A stretch of DNA of 64,000 nucleotides from Phycisphaeraceae bacterium (GCA_020851465.1 JADZCR010000016.1:1-64000); one strand, 5' to 3'; counted from the first letter of the stretch, positions 25,246-36,432 are shown. A program made the numbers and translations. Notes: generated from the letters alone by a model not told the origin.

Positions 25246-26430
25246 ATGGGTATCAACTGGCTCCCCGAAGCGATCGACCTCAAGCCCGATCCCGTCAGCG
25301 GCGCAGCAATCACGCAGTTGACCAGCGCGCCGGTCGTCAATAACAACATCTACTGCGAGCAACCTTATACGTCTCCCGACAGCAAGAGGATTGCGGTTAT
25401 CCGTGCGCTGGACTTCAGCCTCGATGAGACTTACACGCTGCTGGTGGTGGACCTCGACCGCATCAAGTTCACCATGGTTGAGCGAGCCATTCCTCGAAGC
25501 CTTGGTAACGCTGCATGGAGCGGTTATCTCTATTACTGGACCACCGACGCAAAATTGACCCGCATCTCCCTGATGACGCTGGAGAAGGAAGTCGTTTACG
25601 TGGACGACGGCAAAACCGCCCCACTGCTTCCCCCGCATCGCGGTGTTTACAGCGTCTCGCCCGATCAGCGATATGTGATCTACATGGCCATTACCAAAGA
25701 CGGCGGCAAGCCAACCTGCTCCATCGTCCGCATCGACCTTCAACAGAAGAACTGGAAGATCATTTTCCAGCACGAGGAAATCGTCAATCCGCATCTCCAG
25801 TTCAACCCCGTGCATGGCCGGGACATCCTCGTGCAGCACAATCGCGGCTCACGCATGGATGCTGACGGCACGATCACCAAATTTATTGATCCGATCGGCA
25901 CAACCCTTTTCACGATCGATGTGGACGGGAAAAACCAGCGACCTCTCCCGGTCGGCGAGCCGGTCACACTGGGTGCAACGGGCCACGAGTGTTTCATGGG
26001 TGACACCGGGCGAGTCGCTTTCACCACCGCGTGGCATCTGGAAAATAGTTCTCTCGACAAACGCTGGCCACAGGGCAATCTCTTTCATGCAGCTCCGGGA
26101 GATAAAAAACCCGAAGTCATCCCGACCCCTGAGCATCGCTTCAACCATATCTGCGTATCACGCTGCGGAAACTTCTGGGTGTGCGACTCGTACCACCTGG
26201 GTATCCCCGGGCCGATCCCGTTGGTGATCGGCAACTTCAAGACCGGACGCCACGCAACGCTGATCCAGGACTGCAAAGCTCCCTGCGGCGGTGCGCAATT
26301 TACACATCCTCACGCCTACTTCACCGCGGATACCCGCGCTGTGATCTACAACGGCGCACCGGGAGCCGTCGGTGCCCCGCAGGTCTATCGCGCAAAAGTA
26401 CCCGACGGATTTCTCGAAAGCCTCAGCTAA
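25246..26430 (+). CDS. Oligogalacturonate lyase-like beta-propeller protein
   Basis: This 394-aa protein without signal peptide consists of repeated WD/TolB-like blades (YTSPDSKRIAVI, VSPDQRYVIYM, FTADTRAVIYN). The overall layout resembles oligogalacturonide lyase (polysaccharide lyase family 22). It has conserved His-containing segments ATGHECFMGDTGRVAF and FTHPHAYFTADTRAVIYN, where that family carries metal-binding and catalytic residues. It would cleave unsaturated pectin oligomers in the cytoplasm, which fits the polysaccharide-degrading lifestyle of many planctomycetes. The assignment is moderate: other propeller proteins look similar, and no other pectin genes are nearby. Confidence 0.7.
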   Translation: MGINWLPEAIDLKPDPVSGAAITQLTSAPVVNNNIYCEQPYTSPDSKRIAVIRALDFSLDETYTLLVVDLDRIKFTMVERAIPRSLGNAAWSGYLYYWTTDAKLTRISLMTLEKEVVYVDDGKTAPLLPPHRGVYSVSPDQRYVIYMAITKDGGKPTCSIVRIDLQQKNWKIIFQHEEIVNPHLQFNPVHGRDILVQHNRGSRMDADGTITKFIDPIGTTLFTIDVDGKNQRPLPVGEPVTLGATGHECFMGDTGRVAFTTAWHLENSSLDKRWPQGNLFHAAPGDKKPEVIPTPEHRFNHICVSRCGNFWVCDSYHLGIPGPIPLVIGNFKTGRHATLIQDCKAPCGGAQFTHPHAYFTADTRAVIYNGAPGAVGAPQVYRAKVPDGFLESLS

Positions 26431-26552
26431 CCGAGTCTTCCGCTGCCGGCGTGTGTCGAGTGATGCCCAAAAGGTGTAGCTGAACGCGGATTACTTTTCG
26501 GATCAGCGAGGATTTGCAGTTTCTCAATCCGTCGTCACGCTGACAGGGTTCC

Positions 26553-27344
26553 TCACCGCACACAGCCCGGATACGTTTTGCCTTTGACCGGGAAATACAC
26601 CGGCCCGTCACCCTCTGCTGTGTACCTGCTGGTACTCCGCATATAGGAGAGAGCGATCGCACGACGCCATTTGGTGCTGCGATTGGGCGCGGTGTAATGC
26701 GGAATAAGCGAGTGGAAAAAAAGCCCTCCGCCCGCACGGATGGGCGCAAGAACCATCTTGCTGATGTCGTAGGCTGATTCTTCGATCACATAGTCATCGG
26801 TGACGTGATTATGAGGTAGCGGCCCTTGGGTCTGCCCCGCAGGTATCACACCCATACAGCCGTTTTCGATCGTCGCATCGTCGAGAGCAAACCAGCAGGA
26901 GCACAGGTCCATCGGCTCAATCGGCCAATAGGGCGAATCCTGATGCATGCCCTTGGCGGAACCGACACCCGGCGGCTTGAGCAGCATCGAATTGCGAAAC
27001 ATCTTCAGGTCCGGGCCGAGAATCTGTTCAATGATGCCGACGATGTTGTCGTGCAGTCCTAGTTTCTGGAAAAGGTCATCGCTCTGGACGAGGCCGTCGA
27101 TTTTCCGAATAGCGTCGCCGGGATGATCCACCTTTAACTCTCCTCGCTGCACCCGCGGCTCGGTCTGGATGACGATTTGATCGCGCGGACGATCGCCATG
27201 CGTGTATTCACGCACACGATTGCGCAGTGCCTCGACTTCTCCGGCTGTCAGCAGGTCTTCAACGACGATGTAGCCGTCGCGGTGGTATTGCTCAAGCTGG
27301 TCGGTACTGAGACGCATCGGTCGAGCAGCAGCGGCAGTTGGCAC
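26553..27344 (-). CDS. Phytanoyl-CoA dioxygenase (PhyH) family oxygenase
   Basis: This 263-aa protein belongs to the Fe(II)/2-oxoglutarate dioxygenases. It shows YHRDGYIVVEDLLTAGEVEAL at the N-terminus, the iron ligands HQD (near 130) and a distal His in SLIPHYTAPN (near 220), with a downstream Arg for 2-oxoglutarate. I chose the GTG at 27344 because AGGAGG lies exactly 6 nt before it. ATG 27359 (upstream) and ATG 27317 lack a comparable ribosome binding site. In planctomycetes this family is greatly expanded and rarely has known substrates. It converges with the propeller gene. Confidence 0.88.
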   Translation of the reverse strand: MPTAAAARPMRLSTDQLEQYHRDGYIVVEDLLTAGEVEALRNRVREYTHGDRPRDQIVIQTEPRVQRGELKVDHPGDAIRKIDGLVQSDDLFQKLGLHDNIVGIIEQILGPDLKMFRNSMLLKPPGVGSAKGMHQDSPYWPIEPMDLCSCWFALDDATIENGCMGVIPAGQTQGPLPHNHVTDDYVIEESAYDISKMVLAPIRAGGGLFFHSLIPHYTAPNRSTKWRRAIALSYMRSTSRYTAEGDGPVYFPVKGKTYPGCVR

Positions 27345-27533
27345 GGCTGGCCTCCTCATCTCTGAGTCATCGTTAAGGTCGCAGCATCTTACGCAACGCT
27401 GGCGGGTTCCGCGTCGAGATGTCGAGAAACACCCATCGAGCGGACTACCAGATGATAAATCAAGAATGGCAGACTTCGCGGCTCGTTATCTCTTTTGTAT
27501 TAGATGGCGAAGATGCGTCTCTGGCAGGTGTGA

Positions 27534-28625
27534 TCAGGCTGGCTGTTTGTATTGATGAGGAATGCGCCGGCGTTCGACGGCCACAGGCACCTGCACACGA
27601 CGGCGGCAAGCGAGCGAAACGGCATCCGCCAGAAGAAAAGCCGTCGTCGCCACCGCGAGAGCACCAATGATTGCCAGTGCGGGACCGGTCACATCAGCCG
27701 CTGTACGAGCGAAGATCAGACGGGCAGCCTCGTTGAGTGCAGCAACGAGTGCCGTGGCGAAAACCAGCCAACCCATGCCGCGACGGTTGGCGACAGAGAC
27801 GCATCCCAGCGAGAGCAAAGCTCCGACGAGCACGTAGATCACAAGCCAGCGGCCAAGTTGCACCGCAGCCACGTCATAGGAACGGGAAAATTGCTGCGCA
27901 AACGGCATCCACTGAATCATCGCGTCGCCCTGTGACGAGATCGCCGCATGGGCGCGGGCCGGTGCAGCGTTCATCCATTGCATGGAGGCCCACACAAGGA
28001 TTGCGATATTCGCCATCACCACCGTCGCCGCCATGGCGGGATGCCTGCGACGTCTCGCCAGCCATTCCCGTGTGTGGTACAGAGGAAAAGCGAGCTTCCG
28101 GTAAAAGAAAAACACGGTTGCGATACCCACACTGCGCAGCCAGACGGCCAGCAGTGCGCCTACGAACCCGCCCGCCGTGTTGGTCACGACATCCTTCAAC
28201 GATGCGATGCGGTCGAGCGTCAGGTTTTGACAGCCTTCGAGTAGCCAGCTCACCAGACCGGCTGCGAGTGTTGCCCCGAGAATATGCGCGCCCGCCGACC
28301 ACTTGCGTTTTATCAGCGTCAGACGGATCAGTAATCCGAGAGGCGCATAGAGCGCTAGGTTAATCATGATGTCGTTAAGCGCGTTGTTGAATCCCAGCGA
28401 GGAATAATCGCCATGCAGCCGGTAGTCCCAACGCGGTTCGATAATCCAGGAGAGCACCATGTTGAAAAGCCACTTCCCATTGCGTGCTTCGGGGTTGATC
28501 GCAAAGGGCGTCAGCGTGCCGTAAGCAAGCATCGCAATCCATGCGAAGCTCAGCCAGGCATAGCTAGAGCGTGGCCTTCGCGCAGTATCAGCGGATATCC
28601 CTGGATGTGCGGTCGAAGCTGTCAT
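27534..28625 (-). CDS. VanZ-like family membrane protein
   Basis: This membrane protein of about 363 aa carries the VanZ signature in its first half: LNDIMINLALYAPLGLLIRL, then LLEGCQNLTLDRIASLKDVVTNTAGGFVGALLAVWL. About nine helices are visible. The second half, after residue 180, is an extra membrane region with a hydrophilic loop (VQLGRWLVIYVLVGALL, VTGPALAIIGALAVATTAF). VanZ proteins confer low-level teicoplanin resistance in enterococci, but most relatives have no known function. ATG 28625 is preferred because the frame from 28667 adds a non-family stretch. Neither has a clear ribosome binding site. Confidence 0.8.
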   Translation of the reverse strand: MTASTAHPGISADTARRPRSSYAWLSFAWIAMLAYGTLTPFAINPEARNGKWLFNMVLSWIIEPRWDYRLHGDYSSLGFNNALNDIMINLALYAPLGLLIRLTLIKRKWSAGAHILGATLAAGLVSWLLEGCQNLTLDRIASLKDVVTNTAGGFVGALLAVWLRSVGIATVFFFYRKLAFPLYHTREWLARRRRHPAMAATVVMANIAILVWASMQWMNAAPARAHAAISSQGDAMIQWMPFAQQFSRSYDVAAVQLGRWLVIYVLVGALLSLGCVSVANRRGMGWLVFATALVAALNEAARLIFARTAADVTGPALAIIGALAVATTAFLLADAVSLACRRRVQVPVAVERRRIPHQYKQPA

Positions 28626-28785
28626 ACAGCTTGAAGTATGAAATTTGCGCGTCACCGAGGGAAACAAAAAATGCGATAACCAGCAAAATTAGGGGTTATC
28701 GGACGGATTTCCGTATGGATATCCCTGCTCCAGAGCGTATGCGCATCGCACCGCTGGCGACGTTACTAATGACCGGACATCTGAC

Positions 28786-29400
28786 TTACTCGCCTACCAG
28801 CTCATAAAAACCTCGGCCTGAGGTTTTCAGTTTTCCTTGTGCGACCAGTTCCTCCCACACCGCGTGAGGAAATTGATTCGGCGGAACAATGGCCACCACT
28901 TGCGATCGCTTGCCCGCTGAAAGCGGACTTCGGCCAAGCTTCGATTCTTCGTCCAGCCGTGTGAGTTTCAATCGCTTGCGAAACGCCTTGAGTGCGACTT
29001 TGAGCACTTCGGGCGCGGGCTTGCCGTCGGGACCGACTGCTTTGGGATCGAGCTTGCCTTCTTCGGCTGCGGCAACCGGGACCGACGGCGTCGCTGCCGC
29101 GGGTACGGTTGCCGTCGGCGTACCGGTTCCCGATTTTGCGACGACAGGCTTGGCGAGCGATAGCTCCCCCACCAGTTTCGCCAACTCCTGCAAATCTTTA
29201 CCCGCCACGATCCGCGCTACTCGCGCAGGATCAGCCTGAGTCTTCGGCAAAGCCTTGGCGACCACATCCCACATTTTGGCACGATCCTGACCCTCAGCCA
29301 GCCACAAGTCGGATACCAGCTCCGAAAGCTTCTGCGTGGTCATCGTGTCCAGATGCTGATAGTACCGGTCAATTTTGGACTTCTGATAAGGCGTAGTCAT
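28786..29400 (-). CDS. Conserved-looking hypothetical protein, 204 aa
   Basis: I do not recognise this protein. It has a helical N-terminal domain (about 1-85: IDRYYQHLDTMTTQKLSELV, then LWLAEGQDRAKMWDVVAKAL), a low-complexity Ala/Pro/Thr/Val linker (about 88-120) and a C-terminal domain (about 125-204). The last ends in a winged-helix-like turn (FPHAVWEELVAQGKLKTSGR). It has no signal peptide or membrane segment. Start ATG 29400 is chosen because the frame above it (to 29469) is not protein-like and CAGGAGCC lies upstream. Two domains joined by a flexible linker suggest a regulatory or nucleic-acid-binding adaptor, which is inference only. Confidence 0.7.
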   Translation of the reverse strand: MTTPYQKSKIDRYYQHLDTMTTQKLSELVSDLWLAEGQDRAKMWDVVAKALPKTQADPARVARIVAGKDLQELAKLVGELSLAKPVVAKSGTGTPTATVPAAATPSVPVAAAEEGKLDPKAVGPDGKPAPEVLKVALKAFRKRLKLTRLDEESKLGRSPLSAGKRSQVVAIVPPNQFPHAVWEELVAQGKLKTSGRGFYELVGE

Positions 29401-29703
29401 GGCTGGCTCCTGGGATGACCAGCATAACGGGTACGAGAATCTGCTTCCTCGCCATAAAACCGTCCGCAAGCTGATCCTGCGCCATTACCTATGTTTTGTA
29501 TGCCTTTCGCTTGCCCTCGACAGCGAAAATGGGGACGATACTTATTGATTTCCATGCTCAATGTCGATCGAGCGAGTGTTCAAGCTGACTGGATGATCCG
29601 CCCGTTTGTGAGCAGTCAAGACCGTTGACTGTTGCCACGTTAACGCTGTTCCGCTGCGTATTGCTGTTTGTTCGATAGATTCCGCATTCGGGATTGAAAC
29701 AAG
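29401..29703. other. Intergenic region between divergent genes, nothing recognised
   Basis: These 303 bp separate the 204-aa gene (minus) and the 140-aa gene (plus). They should contain both promoters. I see no clear -35/-10 pair, RNA gene or repeat. TTGACT near 29624 has no matching -10 box at the usual distance. Confidence 0.5.
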
Positions 29704-30126
29704 ATGGCAACCGCCAGCAATGTGAACCCTCATCCGAAAGCCGGACGAGCGGCCTTCGTTAAAGCAACCGCCTGGACCTTCGTCGCATTGGTCGCACTGG
29801 TCGGGATGAGCATGTGGCTTATTCCCGCAATGCTTCGGCAATTCACTCCTAATCAAGTGCAGGGCACGGTGACACCCGTCGGCCTGCGCCAACACCTCGC
29901 GATCCGTTACATCTCCGTACCCAATACTGCGAGCAGCTACGACTCGCAAACCCTGCGTCTCTTTCAAGACCCCGCGACGTGCAACAACCAAACCATGACC
30001 TGCGTTTTTGCGGATGGCCGCACGATTCAATTGAAGCCTGATGAGTTGAACCAACTGATCAAAAATCAGACCGGGCAAACGATGGAGTACCTCATCGCAC
30101 AAGGCACACGAGTCCCCCGCGAGTAA
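29704..30126 (+). CDS. Small single-pass membrane protein, unknown function
   Basis: This 140-aa protein has one N-terminal membrane helix (FVALVALVGMSMWLIPAML, near 30-48) without a signal-peptidase site. A soluble domain of about 90 residues follows. It contains two cysteines (ATCNNQTMTC) that could form a disulfide if the domain is periplasmic. No family is recognised. Codon use and the GC pattern match its neighbours. The start ATG directly follows GAAACAAG, a weak ribosome binding site. Confidence 0.65.
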   Translation: MATASNVNPHPKAGRAAFVKATAWTFVALVALVGMSMWLIPAMLRQFTPNQVQGTVTPVGLRQHLAIRYISVPNTASSYDSQTLRLFQDPATCNNQTMTCVFADGRTIQLKPDELNQLIKNQTGQTMEYLIAQGTRVPRE

Positions 30127-30655
30127 TTCACCGCTCAGCAGGCGGAAGCGCGGACGAGTATCAGGCCGTGTGTACGCCCGCGCTAGCTTCAACGGTAACC
30201 AGCGATATATCCATCAGTTAACCCGCTGTTTCCCCAACTTGAGGGGACGGAGCATGCGTCCGCGTGCGGTAGTCCCATTGCTTACCCGTGTCAGCCAGAG
30301 GTAAGGGAATGCTGCGTAAACGTCCGTAACCGCTTGGAATGGAGCGGCGTTACTTGACGACATGGGAGAGGTCGATAGACTTTTGGTCCCTTCTGCGGCG
30401 GTCGCGTTGACGGGTTTCCAGCCTGTCCGTGAACGCTTTGCCGGAGGCCGTTCGAGCGTTTGCCATGAATGAAGAAGATGATGACATCGTTGAAGCTCAG
30501 CGCGTCTGACCTACCGGACGCACCCGCCTGGCAAACGGTACGACCCGCTTCCCCGATTCAACCCACACGCGACAGTTTCACCCGCACCCCGCCGCACCCG
30601 GAACCCGGCCTCTTGTGCCGCCGGTGACGAGCATCGTAAAAACGAGGAGTCTGAA
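30127..30655. other. Long leader region upstream of fusA
   Basis: These 529 bp lie before fusA. They contain small inverted repeats (GGACG and CGTCC near 30246-30262) and a short ATG frame of 14 codons at 30465-30509 that I do not trust as a gene. The final bases give the fusA ribosome binding site (GAGGAG, 6 nt before the ATG). No riboswitch or RNA gene is recognised. Confidence 0.5.
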
Positions 30656-32788
30656 ATGGCCGTTCTGGAAAAAACACGTAACTTCGGCATCTGTGCCCAC
30701 ATCGACGCCGGTAAAACCACCGTCTCCGAACGCATCCTGTATTACACCGGCAAAACCTACAAGCTCGGTGAGGTACACGAAGGCACCGCGACCATGGACT
30801 TCCTCCAGGATGAACAGGAACGCGGGATCACCATCCAGTCGGCGGCGACGACCTGCATGTGGCCCCGCAACGGCGTTGACTACACGCTCAACCTCATCGA
30901 CACACCCGGTCACGTGGACTTTACCATCGAGGTCGAACGCTCACTGCGCGTCCTCGACGGCGCGGTAGCAGTCTTCGACGGCAAGGAAGGCGTCGAAGCC
31001 CAGAGCGAAACCGTCTGGCGCCAGGCTGACCGTTACAACGTCCCGCGACTCTGCTTCATCAACAAGATGGACAAGCTCGGCGGAGACTTCTTCTTCTCCT
31101 TCAACTCCATTCACGAACGGCTTGGTGCCAACGCCGTCGCAGTGCAGCTACCTATCGGCAGCGGTAACACGTTCGAGGGCGTCATCGATCTGCTGACACT
31201 CAAAGCCTACTACTTCGTTGCCGAAAACCTGGGCAAAAAGGTCGAGGAGCGAGAAATCCCCGCGGAGCTGCTCGATCAGGCGAAAGAGTGGCGGCACAAG
31301 CTGGCGGAAAAAGCAGCCGAGTGCGATGACAAACTGGCGGACAAATATCTGGCAGAGGAGGAGATCACCGCGGACGAGATTCGTGCTGCTCTGCGCAAGG
31401 GCACGATCGCCCAGACGATTTTCCCCGTGTTCTGCGGAGCTGCGCTCCAGAACATCGGCGTGCAAAAGCTGCTCGACGGCGTAATCGACTACCTGCCCAA
31501 TCCCGCTGAAGTCGCGGAGGTACAGGGTACGGAGATGAAGGACCGGAACCAGAAGATCGTCCGGCCGCACGACGCCAAGGCTCCGTTCTCCGGGCTGGTG
31601 TTCAAAGTCGTCTCCGATCAGCACGGCGACCTCACCTACACCCGTGTGTATTCCGGCACGCTCAAGAAAGGCATGCGCGTCCTCAACTCCAACAAGAACC
31701 GACGCGAAATCGTCAGCCGCATCTTTGAAATGCACGCCAACAACCGCATCCCTCGCGAGGAATGCTATGCCGGCGATATCGTCGCGCTGGTCGGCCTCAA
31801 AGAGAGCATCACAGGCGACACGCTCTGCGATCCTGACAATCCGATCGTGCTCGAACGCATGACCTTCCCCGAACCGGTTATCTCCATGTCCATCGAGCCG
31901 TCAACATCGGAGGACAAGGAAAAGCTCGGCAACGCGCTGACCACAATCCGCCGCGAAGACCCCAGCTTCCGCAGCCACTTCGATGAGGAAACCGGCCAGA
32001 CCATCATCGAAGGTATGGGTGAGCTGCATCTGGACATCATCCGCACCAAGCTCACTCGCGACATGAAGGTCGGCGTGAACGTCGGCAAGCCGCGCGTGGC
32101 GTACAAAGAGGCAATCGCTGGTAAAGCCGAGGCACGCGGCCTGCACAAAAAGCAGACTGGCGGACGTGGACAATTCGGCGACTGCATCATCACCGTCGAG
32201 CCGTTCACCAAAGAGGAAGCCGAAGCTGCGGAACTCGATTTCTCCGATCAGTTGGCCTTTGAGAACAAAATCATCGGCGGCGCGATCCCGAAGGAATACA
32301 TCCCCAGCGTCGAGGCCGGCTGCCGCGATACCGCCAAGGCAGGCGTGCTCGCGGGCTTCCCGATTCTCGGCGTAAAGGTCACGCTCATCGACGGCTCGTA
32401 TCACGACGTGGACTCATCGCAGATCGCCTTCGAGCTGGCGGGCCGACTGGCATTCCAGGAAGCCACCCGAAAAGCGGGGCTGCAACTCCTCGAACCGATC
32501 ATGAAAGTTTCGGTGACCACCCCTGACGAATTCCTCGGTCCGGTCACGGGTGACCTGAACCGCCGCCGCGGAATCATCATGGACACCGTGCAACGCGCCA
32601 ACACGCGCATTGTGACGGCGGAAGTTCCGCTGTCGGAAATGTTCGGCTACGTAACCTCCCTGCGAGGCATGAGCCAGGGTCGCGCCAGCTCGGTCATGGA
32701 GCCGCTGGCGTACCGCCCGGTCCCGCCGAACATCGCCAAGATCGTGCTCGAAGGCGCAGGCAAAGACGCGGGGTCGAAGAAGAAGTAA
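30656..32788 (+). CDS. fusA: Translation elongation factor G
   Basis: This 710-aa GTPase catalyses translocation on the ribosome. The GTP motifs are complete: AHIDAGKTT (14-22), the switch-I RGITIQSA, DTPGHVDF and NKMD. Domains II to V follow at the normal length, including the domain III and IV hallmarks RREDPSF and HKKQTGGRGQF. A strong ribosome binding site (GAGGAG) sets the start. The gene stands alone, without rpsL, rpsG or tuf beside it. It may thus be a second EF-G copy, as occurs in planctomycetes, but the sequence alone does not decide this. Confidence 0.97.
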   Translation: MAVLEKTRNFGICAHIDAGKTTVSERILYYTGKTYKLGEVHEGTATMDFLQDEQERGITIQSAATTCMWPRNGVDYTLNLIDTPGHVDFTIEVERSLRVLDGAVAVFDGKEGVEAQSETVWRQADRYNVPRLCFINKMDKLGGDFFFSFNSIHERLGANAVAVQLPIGSGNTFEGVIDLLTLKAYYFVAENLGKKVEEREIPAELLDQAKEWRHKLAEKAAECDDKLADKYLAEEEITADEIRAALRKGTIAQTIFPVFCGAALQNIGVQKLLDGVIDYLPNPAEVAEVQGTEMKDRNQKIVRPHDAKAPFSGLVFKVVSDQHGDLTYTRVYSGTLKKGMRVLNSNKNRREIVSRIFEMHANNRIPREECYAGDIVALVGLKESITGDTLCDPDNPIVLERMTFPEPVISMSIEPSTSEDKEKLGNALTTIRREDPSFRSHFDEETGQTIIEGMGELHLDIIRTKLTRDMKVGVNVGKPRVAYKEAIAGKAEARGLHKKQTGGRGQFGDCIITVEPFTKEEAEAAELDFSDQLAFENKIIGGAIPKEYIPSVEAGCRDTAKAGVLAGFPILGVKVTLIDGSYHDVDSSQIAFELAGRLAFQEATRKAGLQLLEPIMKVSVTTPDEFLGPVTGDLNRRRGIIMDTVQRANTRIVTAEVPLSEMFGYVTSLRGMSQGRASSVMEPLAYRPVPPNIAKIVLEGAGKDAGSKKK

Positions 32789-32873
32789 ATCAACATCGTG
32801 TTGATTGACTCTGCATCCGCAAACAATCCGACGCGGATTGAAATCTCATACTCAGCTACTAGACTGGCACTCG

Positions 32874-33713
32874 ATGGCACTGAGTCCCGTACACACCGGC
32901 TTGAAGCGGCGGTGTCGCAACCTTCGGTGGTCGATCTGGCAACGCATCCGCCCGCTGCGGCCGATGGTTTTGCCGTTTGATGGAAATCTGAAGCTGGTAG
33001 CGCGGCCGATCGACCGGCTGGGGCGCTCGGTCTATCTCAATGGTTACAGCGACCGCGAACATGCGACCCTGCTCAACCATTTCCTCAAGCCCGGCATGAC
33101 CTACGTGGACGTGGGGGCGCACCTGGGGCAGTTCACGTTGATGGCTGCGCAACGTGTCGGCCCCAGTGGTCACGTCCACGCCTTCGAAGCCACCTCAGAC
33201 ACTTACGATCTGCTGGCGCAAAGCATCGCGCTTAACGGGTTCACCTGGGTCAAAGCCAATCACACCGCGCTGTTCGACCATCCCTGCGTGGTCAGGCTTA
33301 ACGTGTGTATCCGCGGCAAGGGTGAGTTCAACTCGGTAAGCAAACCTCTGCGACCGGAGGATCAAGTCGTCGGAACTGAAGAAGTGCAGGCGATCACCCT
33401 CGACGATTACTGCCGACAAAATCAGGTGGAACACGTGGACCTGGTCAAAATCGATGTCAACGGTCCCGAGCGCGAAGTGATCCGTGGCGGGCGGGAAATA
33501 CTCGGCAAGCCCGGTAAGCGAATGATGGTGATTGAGTTCCTTGATCTCGATCCGACGCCCGGTCACATCACGACTGCCGGGTTGCGCCAGGAAATCGAAT
33601 CGCTGGGTTATCAGCTCTTTAACTTCGATCCGGAAACGATCAAACTCACGCCCGCGCCGATGAAAGACGACTATCGCATCACGGAAAATCTTGTCGCCAT
33701 CAAAGAACGATGA
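32874..33713 (+). CDS. FkbM family methyltransferase
   Basis: This SAM-dependent methyltransferase of about 279 aa has motif I YVDVGAHLGQFTLMAA (near 75-90), an acidic end of strand 2 (VHAFEATSDTYDLL), and the FkbM-typical VDLVKIDVNGPEREVIRGG near 190. FkbM enzymes methylate hydroxyl groups of sugars or polyketides. Here a role in surface glycan or lipid decoration would fit the later glycan genes, although it is not adjacent to them. The start is uncertain: ATG 32874 is used, TTG 32805 gives a longer form and ATG 32964 a shorter one. None has a strong ribosome binding site. Confidence 0.85.
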   Translation: MALSPVHTGLKRRCRNLRWSIWQRIRPLRPMVLPFDGNLKLVARPIDRLGRSVYLNGYSDREHATLLNHFLKPGMTYVDVGAHLGQFTLMAAQRVGPSGHVHAFEATSDTYDLLAQSIALNGFTWVKANHTALFDHPCVVRLNVCIRGKGEFNSVSKPLRPEDQVVGTEEVQAITLDDYCRQNQVEHVDLVKIDVNGPEREVIRGGREILGKPGKRMMVIEFLDLDPTPGHITTAGLRQEIESLGYQLFNFDPETIKLTPAPMKDDYRITENLVAIKER

Positions 33714-33762
33714 CGGACAGGTGCAAGTCGCACAGTATCAGCGGACTGTTGATTACGGCTGA

Positions 33763-34557
33763 TTAAAGAACCGCGCCGAACTTGCGCTTTCGTGCCGCGT
33801 AGCTTCGCAAGGCCTTGTGCAACTCTCCGACGTTGAAATCCGGCCAGCACACATCAGCGACGTAAAGTTCCGCATAGCTGATCTGCCAGAGCAGATAATT
33901 GCTGATGCGCATTTCGCCCGCGGTGCGCACCAATAGGTCGGGATCAGGCCAGGGTGATGTGTAGAGGTGGCGGGAAATCGTCTCCTCGGTGATCGCTTCG
34001 GGTGAAAGTTCGCCGCTTTTCACCTGGGTGGCGATGTCGCGCACCGCGTCGGTGATCTCCGCACGCGAGCCGTAGTTGATTGCCAGCACCAGCGTCATGC
34101 CGGTGTTGCGGCCGGTCTCCTCCAGCGTGCGGTCGAGTTCGTCGAGCACCCGCGATGGAAGCCCATCCCTGCGACCGATCTGGGCGAACTTGACGTTGTT
34201 CTCCATCAACTCCGCCCGCTCGGCGATGAGATACTCGACGTAGAGGTCCATCAGAAAATTGACCTCATCAGCAGGTCGCTTCCAGTTTTCCATGGAGAAC
34301 GAATAAAGCGTGAGCACGTCGAGTTCGAGACGGGCACATTCGGTCACGATGCCGCGGACGGTCTTCGCGCCTTCCTGGTGGCCGAGCATCCGAGGTTTAC
34401 CCCGGCTCTGCGCCCACCGGCCGTTACCGTCCATGATGATGGCGATATGTCGGGGTAACGCTTCACGAGGCAACCCGAGCCGCGCATAAGATGCGGCTGT
34501 CTGCTCGGCGCGTGTCAACGGGCGGGTGGGCGGAGTTTGCGTGTGCGCGGAAGGCAT
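33763..34557 (-). CDS. uppS: Isoprenyl transferase (undecaprenyl diphosphate synthase)
   Basis: This 264-aa cis-prenyltransferase makes the C55 lipid carrier for peptidoglycan and exopolysaccharide. It shows HIAIIMDGNGRWAQSRG with the Mg-binding Asp43. It also has YSFSMENWKRP near 99, the INYGSRAEI segment near 155, and the C-terminal WPDPDLLVRTAGEMRISNYLLWQ region. ATG 34557 is chosen because the family domain begins about 35 residues later. The frame up to 34617 adds an unrelated stretch. The downstream gap to the convergent FkbM gene is 49 bp. Confidence 0.96.
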   Translation of the reverse strand: MPSAHTQTPPTRPLTRAEQTAASYARLGLPREALPRHIAIIMDGNGRWAQSRGKPRMLGHQEGAKTVRGIVTECARLELDVLTLYSFSMENWKRPADEVNFLMDLYVEYLIAERAELMENNVKFAQIGRRDGLPSRVLDELDRTLEETGRNTGMTLVLAINYGSRAEITDAVRDIATQVKSGELSPEAITEETISRHLYTSPWPDPDLLVRTAGEMRISNYLLWQISYAELYVADVCWPDFNVGELHKALRSYAARKRKFGAVL

Positions 34558-34725
34558 TTGTCTGAATCTTACGGCCTGTGGAGCGGATAGTTCAGTGATC
34601 CATGCACAAAAGCTCAAACCCGGAAAAACAAGTCACTCGAATGTAACACATCAAAAGCTCGTCATGACCCCAGTTTTCGCGATGCTGCGACCCAACGTGC
34701 AGGTCGCTCTGCGGCACTCATCACC

Positions 34726-36279
<1,554 letters not shown>

Positions 36280-36327
36280 TCACAGTAAAGCTGTGCCATT
36301 GGATGGGTTTTTCGTTAGATTGATCGA

Positions 36328-36348
36328 ATCGGATACTGTGTATCCGAT
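36328..36348. repeat. 21-bp palindrome in the purA-ridA gap
   Basis: ATCGGATAC (36328-36336), TGT, GTATCCGAT (36340-36348) form a perfect 9-bp inverted repeat with a 3-bp centre. It lies about 85 bp before the ridA-like ATG and 180 bp from the purA start, in a 285-bp divergent gap (36148-36432). The size and symmetry fit a dimeric repressor operator. No T-tract follows on either strand. Confidence 0.45.
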
Positions 36349-36432
36349 CGCAGTCGCGGAGAATCTGAGCCGGAAACGCAGTCTCCGGTTCTGACTATTG
36401 CTTCACCATCATTAACTCCACCGATCACACCC

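Noticed and set aside
30465..30509. 14-codon frame (acidic peptide) before fusA, considered as a leader peptide
   Set aside because: No ribosome binding site, no attenuator hairpin with a T-tract afterwards, and no codon run that would suggest sensing.
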